A stretch of 60,515 nt of DNA from Acidobacteriota bacterium (GTDB lineage Bacteria; Acidobacteriota; Holophagae; Thermotomaculales; Thermotomaculaceae): the NCBI GenBank assembly GCA_026986725.1, contig JALSOA010000018.1, forward strand, positions 1 through 60,515, written 5' to 3'. The notes under the pieces are model-generated. The model worked only from the letters and a program-made list of their open reading frames with translations. It made no database searches and was not told where the DNA came from. Position 1 is the first letter of the stretch. Each line of letters starts with the position of its first letter. The translations under genes and the position numbers were made by a program. Of the stretch, positions 1 to 8,763 are shown one piece after another.

Positions 1-1541
1 ACATACACCTTACCTTTAAACAATGATTTCACATCCAAGGGTTTATTCAAAGAATTAGTGTAAAATCCGCTAATTCCTTCAATTTCAAACTTACCTTTTA
101 ACCAAGGGTAAAATCTGTCTAACACACTCTCAGAGTATTTTAGTTTGGCAGCAGAAAACATTTTAAATGGCTTTCTTGTTAAATGAGAAATAATGTAATA
201 ACCAAGGGAAGAATCGCCTCCCGGATTATCCCTTATATCTATTATTATAGCCTTGCTTTTTCTTTTTAAAGTCATTTCAAAGAAAGTATCTATCTTCTTC
301 TTAAAATCCATAGTGTAATCAAACTCTGGCAAAAAAAAGTAACCTATCTTGCCATTATCAAAAAATTTAGTAACAATCTCTTTTTTGTTTTTACCCCTAT
401 CGTTTTTAAAAAGTCTCTGGAAGGCATCAGCATCAATACATTCAGCCTTGATTGTTCCCTTTTCTGTTTCAACTATCATCAACTGTTTAGGTTTTAAAAT
501 TTCTGAAAAAGAGTAATAAAAGGGTTGAGAAGAGATGAACTCTTTTGCCTGAAAACTTATAGATTCAGCACTCCATAGTTTAAAGATTGGTTTAAAAAAC
601 TCACTTGGCTTTTTTCCATTTATAGATAAAACCCTTGCTCCTTTAAATTTTTCAGGTATCTTTGTATTAACTTTCTTAATATAAAAATCTCCTCCCCTAT
701 AATCAAGCACAAATGGGGGAAACCCTATATCTTTTGAATTCTTATTGTTTACCTTATACCAATACCATATATTTGTATGGCCATCTTTTATGAAATTAGT
801 CACTTCTTTCAAAACTTTCATAAGGTCTTTAACCCTTATATATCCATTTTTAGAATACTTCGCTAACATAGCATAACAATTAATCTCAAGATCTATAAAA
901 TCAAACAAGAATCTCCCATTTAAAGGGCCAGGGTGGATTTCAACAAGACTTTTAATAAAATAATCAAAATCCTTATATGCAAAGAAAAGTGGGATTTCAC
1001 AATTCACATTAGAATAGTCTTTATCGTAAATCCAACAATCTACAAAGTTATTATTATCCAAGATAATCTCAGAATACTTGGCTGAAAAATAATCAGAATC
1101 AATCAGTTTATATAATCTATTTAAATTTGGAGTAAAAACAATTACCCCATTTTTTACCATTGCTATTCCAGACAAATTGCAACCTTCTCTTTCATGAACA
1201 ATATTAACCTTCTCTTTTGAAAAAACAACTTCGCCATCTATATGAAATAATCTTTTTATAAAATCAGAATTTTTAGAACCAAAAATCTTAAAATAATATA
1301 TGAATTTATCTGTTTTAATTACCTTAACTTTGGGGTTTAAAACAATAATTTTTTTAAAACCAGTACTTTTCAAATCAGATTTAAAATCTTCTAAATCATT
1401 TTTTGGGAAATTTTCAGGGAAATCAACAATAGCAATTGAAGCAGAAGCATCAGGGCAAGAATCAATAGAAAGATACTTTCCTGCAAAAACAATGTTAGTA
1501 AAAAAAATTGCAAAAAGAAACAACAAAATATTCCTTTTCAT
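1..1541 (-). CDS. S41-family (C-terminal processing type) peptidase, partial
   Basis: The gene starts at the ATG at 1541, behind GGAGG six bases upstream, and runs off the left edge after 513 codons with no stop. The first 20 residues form a signal peptide (MKRN, hydrophobic stretch, VFAG), so the protein is exported. The middle is unrecognised sequence with a Trp/Tyr-rich segment. From about residue 400 it is S41-like: a GYF strand, then IDIRDNPGGDSS near residue 433, a hallmark of the tail-specific protease fold. The frame ends just before where the family places its catalytic Ser and Lys, so activity cannot be judged here. It follows the SDR gene by 50 bases on the same strand and could be cotranscribed. 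The family call rests mainly on the RDNPGG block. Confidence 0.8.
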   Translation of the reverse strand, partial: MKRNILLFLFAIFFTNIVFAGKYLSIDSCPDASASIAIVDFPENFPKNDLEDFKSDLKSTGFKKIIVLNPKVKVIKTDKFIYYFKIFGSKNSDFIKRLFHIDGEVVFSKEKVNIVHEREGCNLSGIAMVKNGVIVFTPNLNRLYKLIDSDYFSAKYSEIILDNNNFVDCWIYDKDYSNVNCEIPLFFAYKDFDYFIKSLVEIHPGPLNGRFLFDFIDLEINCYAMLAKYSKNGYIRVKDLMKVLKEVTNFIKDGHTNIWYWYKVNNKNSKDIGFPPFVLDYRGGDFYIKKVNTKIPEKFKGARVLSINGKKPSEFFKPIFKLWSAESISFQAKEFISSQPFYYSFSEILKPKQLMIVETEKGTIKAECIDADAFQRLFKNDRGKNKKEIVTKFFDNGKIGYFFLPEFDYTMDFKKKIDTFFEMTLKRKSKAIIIDIRDNPGGDSSLGYYIISHLTRKPFKMFSAAKLKYSESVLDRFYPWLKGKFEIEGISGFYTNSLNKPLDVKSLFKGKVY

Positions 1542-1590
1542 ACCTAAATCCTCCAAAAATGCACCTTAATGGTTTAATAATAACACAAAA

Positions 1591-2340
1591 TCATCCGCAC
1601 AAGACCGAGCCACCGTTTACATTGAATATCTCCCCGCAAACTGCAGATGCAAGGTCTGATGCAAGGAATACAATAGGCCAGGCTATCTCTTTAGCCTCCG
1701 GAATCCTTCCAATTGGAATTGTTTTTCTAATCTTTTCTTTCCCGTCCCCTGCAAATGGCTTTTCATTTAACTCCGTATCCACCCAGCCTGGAGCAACGCA
1801 GTTTGCAATTATCCCTTTTGGCGCAAGTTCGGAACACAGAGATTTTGTGTATGAGATTATTGCCCCTTTTGTTGCTGCATAGTGAGCATGCTCAGCCTCT
1901 CCCCTCTGGCCTGCCGTTGAGGATACATTAACGATCCTGCCTCTTGTCCCGTCTTTAAGCCATTTTGAAACAGTGTAATCTGTAACAAGATAGACTGAAC
2001 GAAGGTTATTCTTAATCATATTATCCCACACTTCAACCTCAAAACTGCCGGCATAAAGGTAATCCCAGACCCCTGCATTGTTTATTAAAATATCAAGGTG
2101 TCCAAACCTTTCATAGGCAAAATCAACAAGGCTTTTTGAAACCTCAAACTCTGAGATGTCCCCTTTAAAAACCTCAATGTTATCGGGATATCTCTCTTTT
2201 AACCCCTTTGCAGCATTGTCATTTGAACGATAAGATGAAACAACATTTGCACCGTTTTCAGCAAGTATTTTAGAAACTTCCAGCCCTATTCCCCTTGTTC
2301 CGCCTGTTACAATTGCCGTTTTACCTTTGAAATTGAACAT
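1591..2340 (-). CDS. SDR-family NAD(P)-dependent oxidoreductase (FabG-like)
   Basis: Classical short-chain dehydrogenase of 249 residues, the usual family length. The cofactor loop TGGTRGIG is at residues 12-19, NNAG at 87-90, the catalytic Ser at about 140-141 and YAATK at 154-158 (Tyr154, Lys158). The sequence most resembles the 3-oxoacyl-ACP reductase or glucose dehydrogenase branch. There is no acp, fabD or fabF nearby, so the substrate cannot be named. The ATG at 2340 has GGGGGG about six bases upstream. It is divergent from argF and lies upstream of the S41 peptidase gene on the same strand. Confidence 0.88.
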   Translation of the reverse strand: MFNFKGKTAIVTGGTRGIGLEVSKILAENGANVVSSYRSNDNAAKGLKERYPDNIEVFKGDISEFEVSKSLVDFAYERFGHLDILINNAGVWDYLYAGSFEVEVWDNMIKNNLRSVYLVTDYTVSKWLKDGTRGRIVNVSSTAGQRGEAEHAHYAATKGAIISYTKSLCSELAPKGIIANCVAPGWVDTELNEKPFAGDGKEKIRKTIPIGRIPEAKEIAWPIVFLASDLASAVCGEIFNVNGGSVLCG

Positions 2341-2391
2341 ATAAGCCCCCCACTATAAGTTTTTTTTATTATTGCATAAAAAAATTATTGT

Positions 2392-2397
2392 TATAAT
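2392..2397 (+). promoter_or_regulatory. Candidate -10 element of the argF promoter
   Basis: TATAAT sits 30 bases before the argF ATG in the 87-base divergent gap. No good -35 lies at the right distance: TTATTG is at the 17-base position, and TTGCAT is only 14 bases away. No ARG-box-like palindrome was recognised. Confidence 0.4.
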
Positions 2398-2427
2398 TCA
2401 AAGGTAAAAATTTTTAGGGGGTTAAAT

Positions 2428-3405
2428 ATGCCTGTAAACTTGAGAGGAAGAAACTTTTTAACACTGCTTGACTTTACTCCAGAGGAAATAGATTACCTGT
2501 TAGACCTTGCCTCTGTTTTAAAGAACCAGAAAAAGGCAGGCCTTTACGGGGAAAACCTGAAACACAAAAACATTGCACTTATATTTGAAAAGCCTTCAAC
2601 AAGAACAAGGTGTGCATTTACAGTGGCCTGCATAGACGAAGGTGCTCACCCTGAATACCTTGGCAAGGGAGACATTCAATTGGGAAAAAAAGAAACAGTT
2701 AAGGATACCGCAAGGGTGCTTGGAAGAATGTTTGACGGCATTGAATTCAGGGGATTTAAACACGAGACTGTTGAAGAGCTTGCAAAATGGGCAGGAGTGC
2801 CTGTATGGAACGGATTGACCGACAGATTTCACCCGACCCAGATTCTTGCAGACTTTCTCACAGTAAAGGAAAACTTCGGATATTTAAAGGGGATAAAGTT
2901 TGCATACCTTGGAGACGGAAGAAACAATATGGCTAACTCATTGATGATAGGCGCTGCAAAAATGGGTATGGATTTCAGAATTGTTGCCCCGGAAAATATG
3001 TACCCTGAAAAGGAATTGATTGACAGATGCCTTGAAATTGCAAAAGATACAGGAGCAAAATTAACCTTCACCCCGAATGTGAAGGAAGGTGTGGCAGATT
3101 GTCAGGTTATTTACACAGATGTGTGGGCATCAATGGGAGAAGAGGACAAAATTCCAGAAAGGATAAGGATATTAAAACCGTATCAGGTAAATTTGGATGT
3201 TATAAAAGCAACTGGAAGAGATGATGTTATATTCCTGCACTGCCTGCCTGCATTTCACAACACTGAAACAGATCTTGCAAAGAAGTTTCCCGATATATGC
3301 GAGGTAACAGAAGAGGTGTTTGAAAGCAAATACTCAAAGGTTTTTGACCAGGCTGAAAACAGAATGCACACAATAAAGGCTATGATGGTTGCAACTCTTG
3401 GATAA
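2428..3405 (+). CDS. argF: Ornithine carbamoyltransferase
   Basis: Transfers the carbamoyl group of carbamoyl phosphate to ornithine to give citrulline (arginine synthesis, cytoplasm). The 325-residue length is typical. The carbamoyl-phosphate motif STRTR is at residues 57-61, HPTQ at 135-138, an ornithine-loop-like DVWASMGEE at 231-239 and HCLP at 271-274. The ATG at 2428 follows AGGGGG by about seven bases. No other arginine gene and no carbamate kinase or arginine deiminase is nearby, so an anabolic role is favoured. A catabolic (ArcB) role cannot be excluded, because the C-terminal half resembles both branches. Confidence 0.95.
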   Translation: MPVNLRGRNFLTLLDFTPEEIDYLLDLASVLKNQKKAGLYGENLKHKNIALIFEKPSTRTRCAFTVACIDEGAHPEYLGKGDIQLGKKETVKDTARVLGRMFDGIEFRGFKHETVEELAKWAGVPVWNGLTDRFHPTQILADFLTVKENFGYLKGIKFAYLGDGRNNMANSLMIGAAKMGMDFRIVAPENMYPEKELIDRCLEIAKDTGAKLTFTPNVKEGVADCQVIYTDVWASMGEEDKIPERIRILKPYQVNLDVIKATGRDDVIFLHCLPAFHNTETDLAKKFPDICEVTEEVFESKYSKVFDQAENRMHTIKAMMVATLG

Positions 3406-3514
3406 AAAATTGATGGCTTTTACAAATTTTTTTTCTGTTTTTTTAAAATATAAAAAAAACTTTATTTTTAGAAAAATTTTACTTATACTTAAATCAAAGA
3501 TTTAAGGTGATACT

Positions 3515-3847
3515 ATGAATAAGAGAGATGGAATTTTTACCATTGTTTTTTCCTTTGTTTTTCCTTTAACACTTATTACCTGGGGATTGAAAGATAGGTT
3601 TGAAAGGAAAACACGGATCATTGCTTACGAGGGTATGCTTTTTAACCTTACATTCCTGTTGTTAATTTTGATGTTTAAGTACTTAAGCCTGATACCATTA
3701 CTTGGCATTGTTTTTTCTTTCTTTTTCTCAATTGTGTTTTATGTGTATATCCTTTTTACTTTAATAATAGTTATTGTGAAGGCTAAAAATCCCGATTATG
3801 AATTGCCCTTTCTAACCATGTATGCAGAGAACCTTGTAAGGGGATAG
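3515..3847 (+). CDS. Small multi-span membrane protein
   Basis: No confident family. The 110 residues hold a hydrophobic segment at about 9-25, a charged loop (KDRFERKTR), two long hydrophobic stretches at about 42-60 and 62-90, and a short polar tail, suggesting three or four membrane helices. The layout recalls Tic20/DUF4870-like proteins, but no diagnostic residue was seen. The ATG at 3515 follows AAGGTGAT. The next gene, a zinc-ribbon membrane protein, starts one base after the stop, so the two are probably translated together. The 110-base gap after argF is T-rich and has no clear hairpin. Confidence 0.7.
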   Translation: MNKRDGIFTIVFSFVFPLTLITWGLKDRFERKTRIIAYEGMLFNLTFLLLILMFKYLSLIPLLGIVFSFFFSIVFYVYILFTLIIVIVKAKNPDYELPFLTMYAENLVRG

Positions 3848-3848
3848 A

Positions 3849-4562
3849 ATGTACTGTCAGAACTGTGGCGCAAAAATAACAAATCCAAAAGCAAAGTTTT
3901 GCCCCTCATGTGGAAGTCCTATTGTTTACAAGAAAACAAGCCCAATTGTTGACGCAATCATTCTTGGAGGCATTATAGTACTTTTTGTTTTCACCGTAAT
4001 TCAAATAAGCAAACTAATCACTGCTTACAAAATAAAAAGCATTTCAGAACCAAATTACAGTATCCCAGCAACCACATCACAAACAGGGCAAAACAGGATG
4101 AAACCGGATATAAGGCCACCGGGAATAGGAACAGGTTACATCGGAACAATATCAAATCCATCCCTCGTATTGATAGAGCGTATAAAAAGAAATCTTGCAG
4201 GTGCAAAGAGTGAAGTTTCAGTTAACTATAACCGTGAATTAGGGGGGTATGAAGTAAAGGTAAAAACTTACAAAAATCCCTCTTTTGCCGAAAATGATTA
4301 CATAGATATGTTCGCAAGGGTTTTTGCCCTATGTTATGGTGAAACAAAACTCAATGTAAAATTCGTGGTCTGCAATGTGTTGGAGAACAACACCATACTT
4401 TTGTCAATAGCAATTGGAGCAGAGGCTGCATCCAGAATACCTCAGTACACCTGGGATATGTTTGGAAGAAATGGCAATGCGTTTATCAGATGGATTGAGA
4501 AAAACAAAACATCAGCCCATGTCGGGAAACTGGCAATGTGCAGGTATTTAAACAACTTTTAG
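3849..4562 (+). CDS. Zinc-ribbon, single-pass membrane protein of unknown function
   Basis: The N-terminus is a treble-clef/zinc-ribbon with two CxxC pairs (CQNC at residues 3-6, CPSC at 18-21). A membrane helix follows at about 32-54. A linker of about 50 residues rich in Pro, Gly and Gln leads to a C-terminal domain of about 115 residues with alternating beta-like stretches. That domain was not recognised. The small cytoplasmic zinc-ribbon and single helix resemble many zinc-ribbon membrane proteins of unknown role. It starts one base after the preceding membrane-protein gene and ends five bases from the convergent GerMN lipoprotein gene, with no terminator hairpin between them. Confidence 0.75.
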   Translation: MYCQNCGAKITNPKAKFCPSCGSPIVYKKTSPIVDAIILGGIIVLFVFTVIQISKLITAYKIKSISEPNYSIPATTSQTGQNRMKPDIRPPGIGTGYIGTISNPSLVLIERIKRNLAGAKSEVSVNYNRELGGYEVKVKTYKNPSFAENDYIDMFARVFALCYGETKLNVKFVVCNVLENNTILLSIAIGAEAASRIPQYTWDMFGRNGNAFIRWIEKNKTSAHVGKLAMCRYLNNF

Positions 4563-4567
4563 GAATC

Positions 4568-5143
4568 TCAATCAAATGACTTTCTGTTAAACTTACAAAA
4601 GCAATCTATATGACCAAGCAGGGAATCAACCTGTCTTCCATCAACTAAAAAAACAACACTTTTGTAATCCTCTGAAAGGGACAAAACAGTTTTGACCACT
4701 GATTCAATAAACATTTCTTCCCCTGACACACCACCAATACTTGAGGGGTTTGAATCAATGTGAATGTCAATGTACACCGTATCCCTGTATATAAACACAT
4801 CTTTAAACTCAACATTTTCAGGGATGGTTGGCTTTAAATCACCAACAGGGCCAAGTTTCAAGCTTCTTAAAACCTGTTTTATCATTGAAGTTTTCTCATT
4901 AAGGTCAAACAATTGCCTTTTTTCAATATCCAGTGTTCCTTTATCGGGGTTAAAAAAATAAAGGTCAACAACAACAAACTTTAATTTCTCATTTTCATCA
5001 GGTTTTATCTCTTCTTCCTCTTTTTTAACCTCATTACTTTCTTTCAATCTTTGCTCTGGATATTTATTCCCTTTTTTAGAGAGATTACACCCCGAAATGA
5101 AAAGGATAATCAACAACATTAAAAAAGCAAACCTATTTTTCAT
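4568..5143 (-). CDS. GerMN-domain lipoprotein
   Basis: A short positively charged start and a hydrophobic stretch end in a lipobox (LFISGC), so Cys is the predicted lipidated residue, followed by a Lys/Glu-rich linker. From about residue 55 to the end is a GerMN-type domain. It includes the conserved alternation FKDVFIYRDTVYIDI and the terminal VDGRQVDSLLGHID, typical of GerM-related proteins. GerMN domains occur in envelope and spore-coat contexts and are thought to bind partners, not to catalyse. The ATG at 5143 is preferred over the in-frame GTG at 5149; both overlap the end of the amidase gene, so the two are translationally coupled. A role in peptidoglycan remodelling with the amidase is inferred. 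Confidence 0.82.
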   Translation of the reverse strand: MKNRFAFLMLLIILFISGCNLSKKGNKYPEQRLKESNEVKKEEEEIKPDENEKLKFVVVDLYFFNPDKGTLDIEKRQLFDLNEKTSMIKQVLRSLKLGPVGDLKPTIPENVEFKDVFIYRDTVYIDIHIDSNPSSIGGVSGEEMFIESVVKTVLSLSEDYKSVVFLVDGRQVDSLLGHIDCFCKFNRKSFD

Positions 5144-6779
5144 TCTCACTATCCATTAAATCCTTCATTCTCATTTCATAAAAAACTCTGAATCTATCAA
5201 CACTGTTTGCTATAACATCCACTATCTTTTTCTGATAGTTATCAGTTTTGAGTTTTGCTTCTTCAATCGGGTTAGAGATAAAACCCACTTCAATCAAAAC
5301 ACCCGGCATATCAAGTCCTTTTAAAACAACCAGTGGCGCCTGTTTAACCCCTCTGTCCCTGATACCCATAAGTTTGTTCAGTCCCTCCTGCACAAACTCG
5401 CCAAACTTCTCACTATCTTTTATGTACTCTCTTTGAGCCATATCCCACAAAATAAACGAAACATTGGAAAGGTTTTTATTTGTATCATTTTCTTTGTTTT
5501 TCTTTAACTCCCTGTTTTCAAAAGCGACGGTGTCAGAGACCTGTTTATACCCTCCAAGACTAAGAATGTATGTTTCAGCACCACTTGCTTTTCTGTACGA
5601 CGCATTAAGATGAATTGAAATAAAAAGGTCTCCACCGTTGGAATTGGCAATGCCAGTTCTATCTTTCAAAGGCACATAAACATCAGTATACCTGGTCATA
5701 ACAACATCGTATCCCCTTTTTTTCAACTCTTCTGCAAGTTTGTACCCTATTTTTAAAGCAATATCTTTCTCTTTAACACCACTTTCCCCCACTGCACCGT
5801 TGTCTTCCCCCCCATGACCCGGGTCAATTATGATCTTTCTTATGGTAAAGCGGGTGGCATTAAGATCAGTTGCTGTTTTTGTCAATGCCTCAATTCCTGG
5901 GTTGTAAAAATCCTTTGAGTAAAAATAAACCTTCAATTCGTCAAAATTTCTGTCAAAGAAAGCAGCCACATTATCCGTTTTCTCTGTCAATTGAAAATCA
6001 ATCTCTGTTTTTCTACCTTCAAACCTAATATCCAGTATTTTGAAGAAATTGCTTTCTATTTCCAGCAATTTTTCTCTGTCAATGTTAAATCTGGCATTCA
6101 CCATTAGAAAGGCCTTATCGTTGCTTTTTATAAGTGAGTACTTTATCTTTGCAGGGCACTTTAATGTCAGGATTGCATAAGGCTCTGTTTCTTTCAATTC
6201 AAAGTTTATTTTAACGGGTTTCTCTCTTCCAACAACAAAGGTTCCTGAGTTTTTATCGTAACCAATAACTCTGTTTATCAATAAAGGTAACCCTCTGTAC
6301 ATAAAATCATACCTGAAATAAACAGTTCCATCTGTCTGAAAGATGTCAACAGGTATTACAATCGGTTTAGGAGGGGTGAAATCCGGTTTTTCCTTTTCCT
6401 TTTCATCCACATAAAGTTTCACAGACTTAATTAAAAAGTGTTTTAAATCAAGGAAAAATTCATTTTCATCTATGGTTATTTTGTAACCACCTGATGTTGC
6501 CTCATAGGAAAGCCCCGCCTGTTTTAAAGGGTTAAATATTGAAGAAAGAGAAAAATAAGGCACATTATCCTTAATCTTAGAATCAAGGTAAAAAATCTTG
6601 CCATTCACCAAAAAAGCAAAGTTTTCAGGCCATACCGGTTTCCCTGAATTGTCTTCCTGTTTTACAACCTTCTCCTTTACATCTCTTTTCTCCACACCAA
6701 TTTCCTTGAAACTTTGAGAAAAAAGTGAATGGAAAACAAACAAACTTAAAAAGACTATTATAAAATTCCGTCTGTTCAT
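5133..6779 (-). CDS. N-acetylmuramoyl-L-alanine amidase (Amidase_3), periplasmic
   Basis: Zn-dependent amidase that cleaves the bond between N-acetylmuramic acid and L-alanine in peptidoglycan. A signal peptide occupies about residues 1-22. Residues 55-190 look like a copper-amine-oxidase-N-like fold with an extra insertion (NGKIFYL, a common binding module). Residues 190-290 form an AMIN-like beta domain, and the catalytic domain begins at about 313. The metal site is visible as DPGHGG at 319-324 (His322), Glu337 in VKEKD and His390 in SIHLNAS, with the catalytic-Glu region LIEVGF near 497. It is longer (548) than minimal AmiC proteins because of the N-terminal modules. The ATG follows GGCGGA. 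It is coupled downstream to the GerMN lipoprotein. Confidence 0.92.
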   Translation of the reverse strand: MNRRNFIIVFLSLFVFHSLFSQSFKEIGVEKRDVKEKVVKQEDNSGKPVWPENFAFLVNGKIFYLDSKIKDNVPYFSLSSIFNPLKQAGLSYEATSGGYKITIDENEFFLDLKHFLIKSVKLYVDEKEKEKPDFTPPKPIVIPVDIFQTDGTVYFRYDFMYRGLPLLINRVIGYDKNSGTFVVGREKPVKINFELKETEPYAILTLKCPAKIKYSLIKSNDKAFLMVNARFNIDREKLLEIESNFFKILDIRFEGRKTEIDFQLTEKTDNVAAFFDRNFDELKVYFYSKDFYNPGIEALTKTATDLNATRFTIRKIIIDPGHGGEDNGAVGESGVKEKDIALKIGYKLAEELKKRGYDVVMTRYTDVYVPLKDRTGIANSNGGDLFISIHLNASYRKASGAETYILSLGGYKQVSDTVAFENRELKKNKENDTNKNLSNVSFILWDMAQREYIKDSEKFGEFVQEGLNKLMGIRDRGVKQAPLVVLKGLDMPGVLIEVGFISNPIEEAKLKTDNYQKKIVDVIANSVDRFRVFYEMRMKDLMDSENEK

Positions 6780-6794
6780 TAATCCGCCTTTTTT

Positions 6795-8075
6795 TTATTT
6801 AAAGACATTGTTCAGGGTTTTCAATGCACAGAATTCTCCACACATACTGCAAACATTTTCATCTTGAGGCTCTATCTCTCCCCTCATCTTCCTTGCTGTT
6901 TCTTCATCAATACACTCTTTAAACATTCCTTCCCAGTTTAACTCTTTTCTATATTTACTCATTCTGTAATCCCATTCCTTTGCGCCTGGAATACCTTTAG
7001 CAATATCCGCAGCATGGGCTGCAATCTTACTTGCAATAACACCCACCTTAACATCCTCAACAGTTGGCAGCCTTAAATGCTCAGCAGGGGTAACATAGCA
7101 TAGAAAATCCGCCCCGCTCATAGCAGCAACAGCCCCTCCAATTGCAGCGGTAATATGATCGTAACCGGGTGCAATGTCTGTAACAATGGGACCCAACACA
7201 TAAAACGGTGCACCGTTGCATAGTGTTTTCTGAATTTTCATATTTGTTTCAACCTGATCAAGGGGAACATGCCCCGGACCCTCAATCATAACCTGAACCC
7301 CGTTTTCAACAGCGTATTGAGCCAATTCCCCAAGAACAATCAACTCCTGAATCTGTGCTCTGTCTGTTGCATCCTCAATTGCACCTGGCCTCATCCCATC
7401 CCCCAAACTTATCGTCATTTCGTACTTTCTGCATATCTCAAGCAGCCTGTCAAAGTATTCGTAAAGGGGATTTTCCCTTTCGTTTAAAACCATCCACTCT
7501 ATCAAAAGAGACCCACCTCTTGAAACAACATCGGCAAGTCTTCCCTGTTTTCTCATCCTTTCAACAGACTCCATGGTTATTCCGCAATGCACGGTTATAA
7601 AATCAACTCCGTCTTTACCGTGCTGCTCAATTGCGTCAAATATATCGTCTGCTGTCAATCTCATAATGGTACCCTTGTGTTTACCAGCCTTTAAAAAGGC
7701 CTCATATACAGGCACCGTTCCAACCGGAACTGGAGAGTTTTCAACAACCTTTAGTCTTGTTTGTCTTGCCCTATCCCCCGTTGACAGATCCATAACAGCG
7801 TCTGCACCGTACTTTACAGCGATCTTTAACTTCTCAATCTCTTCTTCAATATCTTCATGGTCCTGAGATGTGCCTATATTGGCATTTACCTTTACTCTCA
7901 ACCCCTTGCCTATTGCACAGGGTCTTCTCAATTGTTTAAAGTTGTTGTGTGGAACAACAATTGTGCCATCAAGTACACCACTTACTATATGGTCTAAATC
8001 AACATTTTCATGTTCTGCCACCCTTTTCAAAACAGGCGGTACAATGCCCTTTCTAAGGCTATCTATTATGCTCAT
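6795..8075 (-). CDS. thiC: Phosphomethylpyrimidine synthase
   Basis: Radical-SAM-like enzyme converting aminoimidazole ribotide to hydroxymethylpyrimidine phosphate in thiamine synthesis. At 426 residues it is the short form found in many anaerobes and archaea, without the N-terminal domain of the roughly 610-630-residue proteobacterial enzymes. Conserved blocks include VKVNANIGTS, AVMDLSTGD and MIEGPGHVPLDQ. The C-terminal 4Fe-4S motif reads CSMCGEFC, with one residue fewer between the second and third Cys than in E. coli. The ATG at 8075 follows AAGGAGAAGG. No TPP riboswitch can fit: the upstream gene ends only 16 bases away. No other thi gene is in the window. Confidence 0.96.
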   Translation of the reverse strand: MSIIDSLRKGIVPPVLKRVAEHENVDLDHIVSGVLDGTIVVPHNNFKQLRRPCAIGKGLRVKVNANIGTSQDHEDIEEEIEKLKIAVKYGADAVMDLSTGDRARQTRLKVVENSPVPVGTVPVYEAFLKAGKHKGTIMRLTADDIFDAIEQHGKDGVDFITVHCGITMESVERMRKQGRLADVVSRGGSLLIEWMVLNERENPLYEYFDRLLEICRKYEMTISLGDGMRPGAIEDATDRAQIQELIVLGELAQYAVENGVQVMIEGPGHVPLDQVETNMKIQKTLCNGAPFYVLGPIVTDIAPGYDHITAAIGGAVAAMSGADFLCYVTPAEHLRLPTVEDVKVGVIASKIAAHAADIAKGIPGAKEWDYRMSKYRKELNWEGMFKECIDEETARKMRGEIEPQDENVCSMCGEFCALKTLNNVFK

Positions 8076-8091
8076 AACCTTCTCCTTTCAT

Positions 8092-8763
8092 CTAATCAAA
8101 AAGCGTAACCTCAGGAAAATTAAGTTTTTCAAAGACAAGATGTCTTTTAAACCTTTCAACTATATCAGGGGCAATGTCCTTCCCCAGAGATGCTTTTATG
8201 TCATTCAACTCCCTTTCAACATCAAACGCAACCTCTTTCAATTCTCCGTTTAGAATATCAAAAATTTCACCTGTTGCAAACTTCAAAATCCCTTCCATCC
8301 GAATTTCAACATCCTCTATGGTCAACTCCGATGCCTCCCGTTTCAACTCTTCAAGCATTGCTCTTGCCCTTTCAGCAACAGTTTTCACAGAAGCATCACA
8401 TTCATTCAACCTCTCAATTATGGTATCAATTTTTTTATAAATAAACTCAGTTTCACTATCCCCAGAAACAAGAAAGGAACCTGCTCCCTTTTTTTTGTAA
8501 TCGTTCCATACCTCTTCAATTGTATCCCTAACATGAGTAAGAAAAAATATCCTTCTGCTCTTCCTTTTTCTTTTCCTCTTTCTCTCAAAGAATCTGTCGA
8601 TTCCTCTGAAAAACACCTTTAAAGGAACACCCTCCCTGTAAAACTCCTCAACAACCTCAAACTCCTCAGGTGAAAGAAGGAGTGCCCTGTTCCTTTTTAG
8701 AGCGAAGTAACACTCAACCCTATCAAAGTATTCCTGAAAATCAAGTGGCTTACTATCAGTCAT
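8092..8763 (-). CDS. Hypothetical protein with a polybasic N-terminal region
   Basis: Function unknown; 223 residues from the ATG at 8763 (a GTG one codon upstream is also open). Residues 25-80 hold a recognisable pattern: LSPEEFEVVEEF, then GVPLKVFFRGIDRFFERK, then a strongly basic run (KRKRKRKSRR). The rest is Glu/Lys-rich and probably helical, with several coil-like heptads. I believe similar LSP...GIDR...RRR proteins occur beside other genes in Acidobacteriota and deltaproteobacterial genomes, but that is from memory. The ATG overlaps the coaX stop (TGATG), so it is translationally coupled to coaX. thiC begins 16 bases after its stop. The basic patch would suit nucleic-acid binding; this is a guess. 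Confidence 0.7.
   Translation of the reverse strand: MTDSKPLDFQEYFDRVECYFALKRNRALLLSPEEFEVVEEFYREGVPLKVFFRGIDRFFERKRKRKRKSRRIFFLTHVRDTIEEVWNDYKKKGAGSFLVSGDSETEFIYKKIDTIIERLNECDASVKTVAERARAMLEELKREASELTIEDVEIRMEGILKFATGEIFDILNGELKEVAFDVERELNDIKASLGKDIAPDIVERFKRHLVFEKLNFPEVTLFD

Noticed and set aside
1300-1882. Plus-strand open frames across the S41 peptidase and SDR genes
   Set aside because: They are antisense shadows: no ribosome site, no recognisable protein, and both minus-strand genes have clear domains.
8076-8092. TPP riboswitch before thiC
   Set aside because: Only 16 bases separate thiC from the upstream gene, and no riboswitch core was seen.
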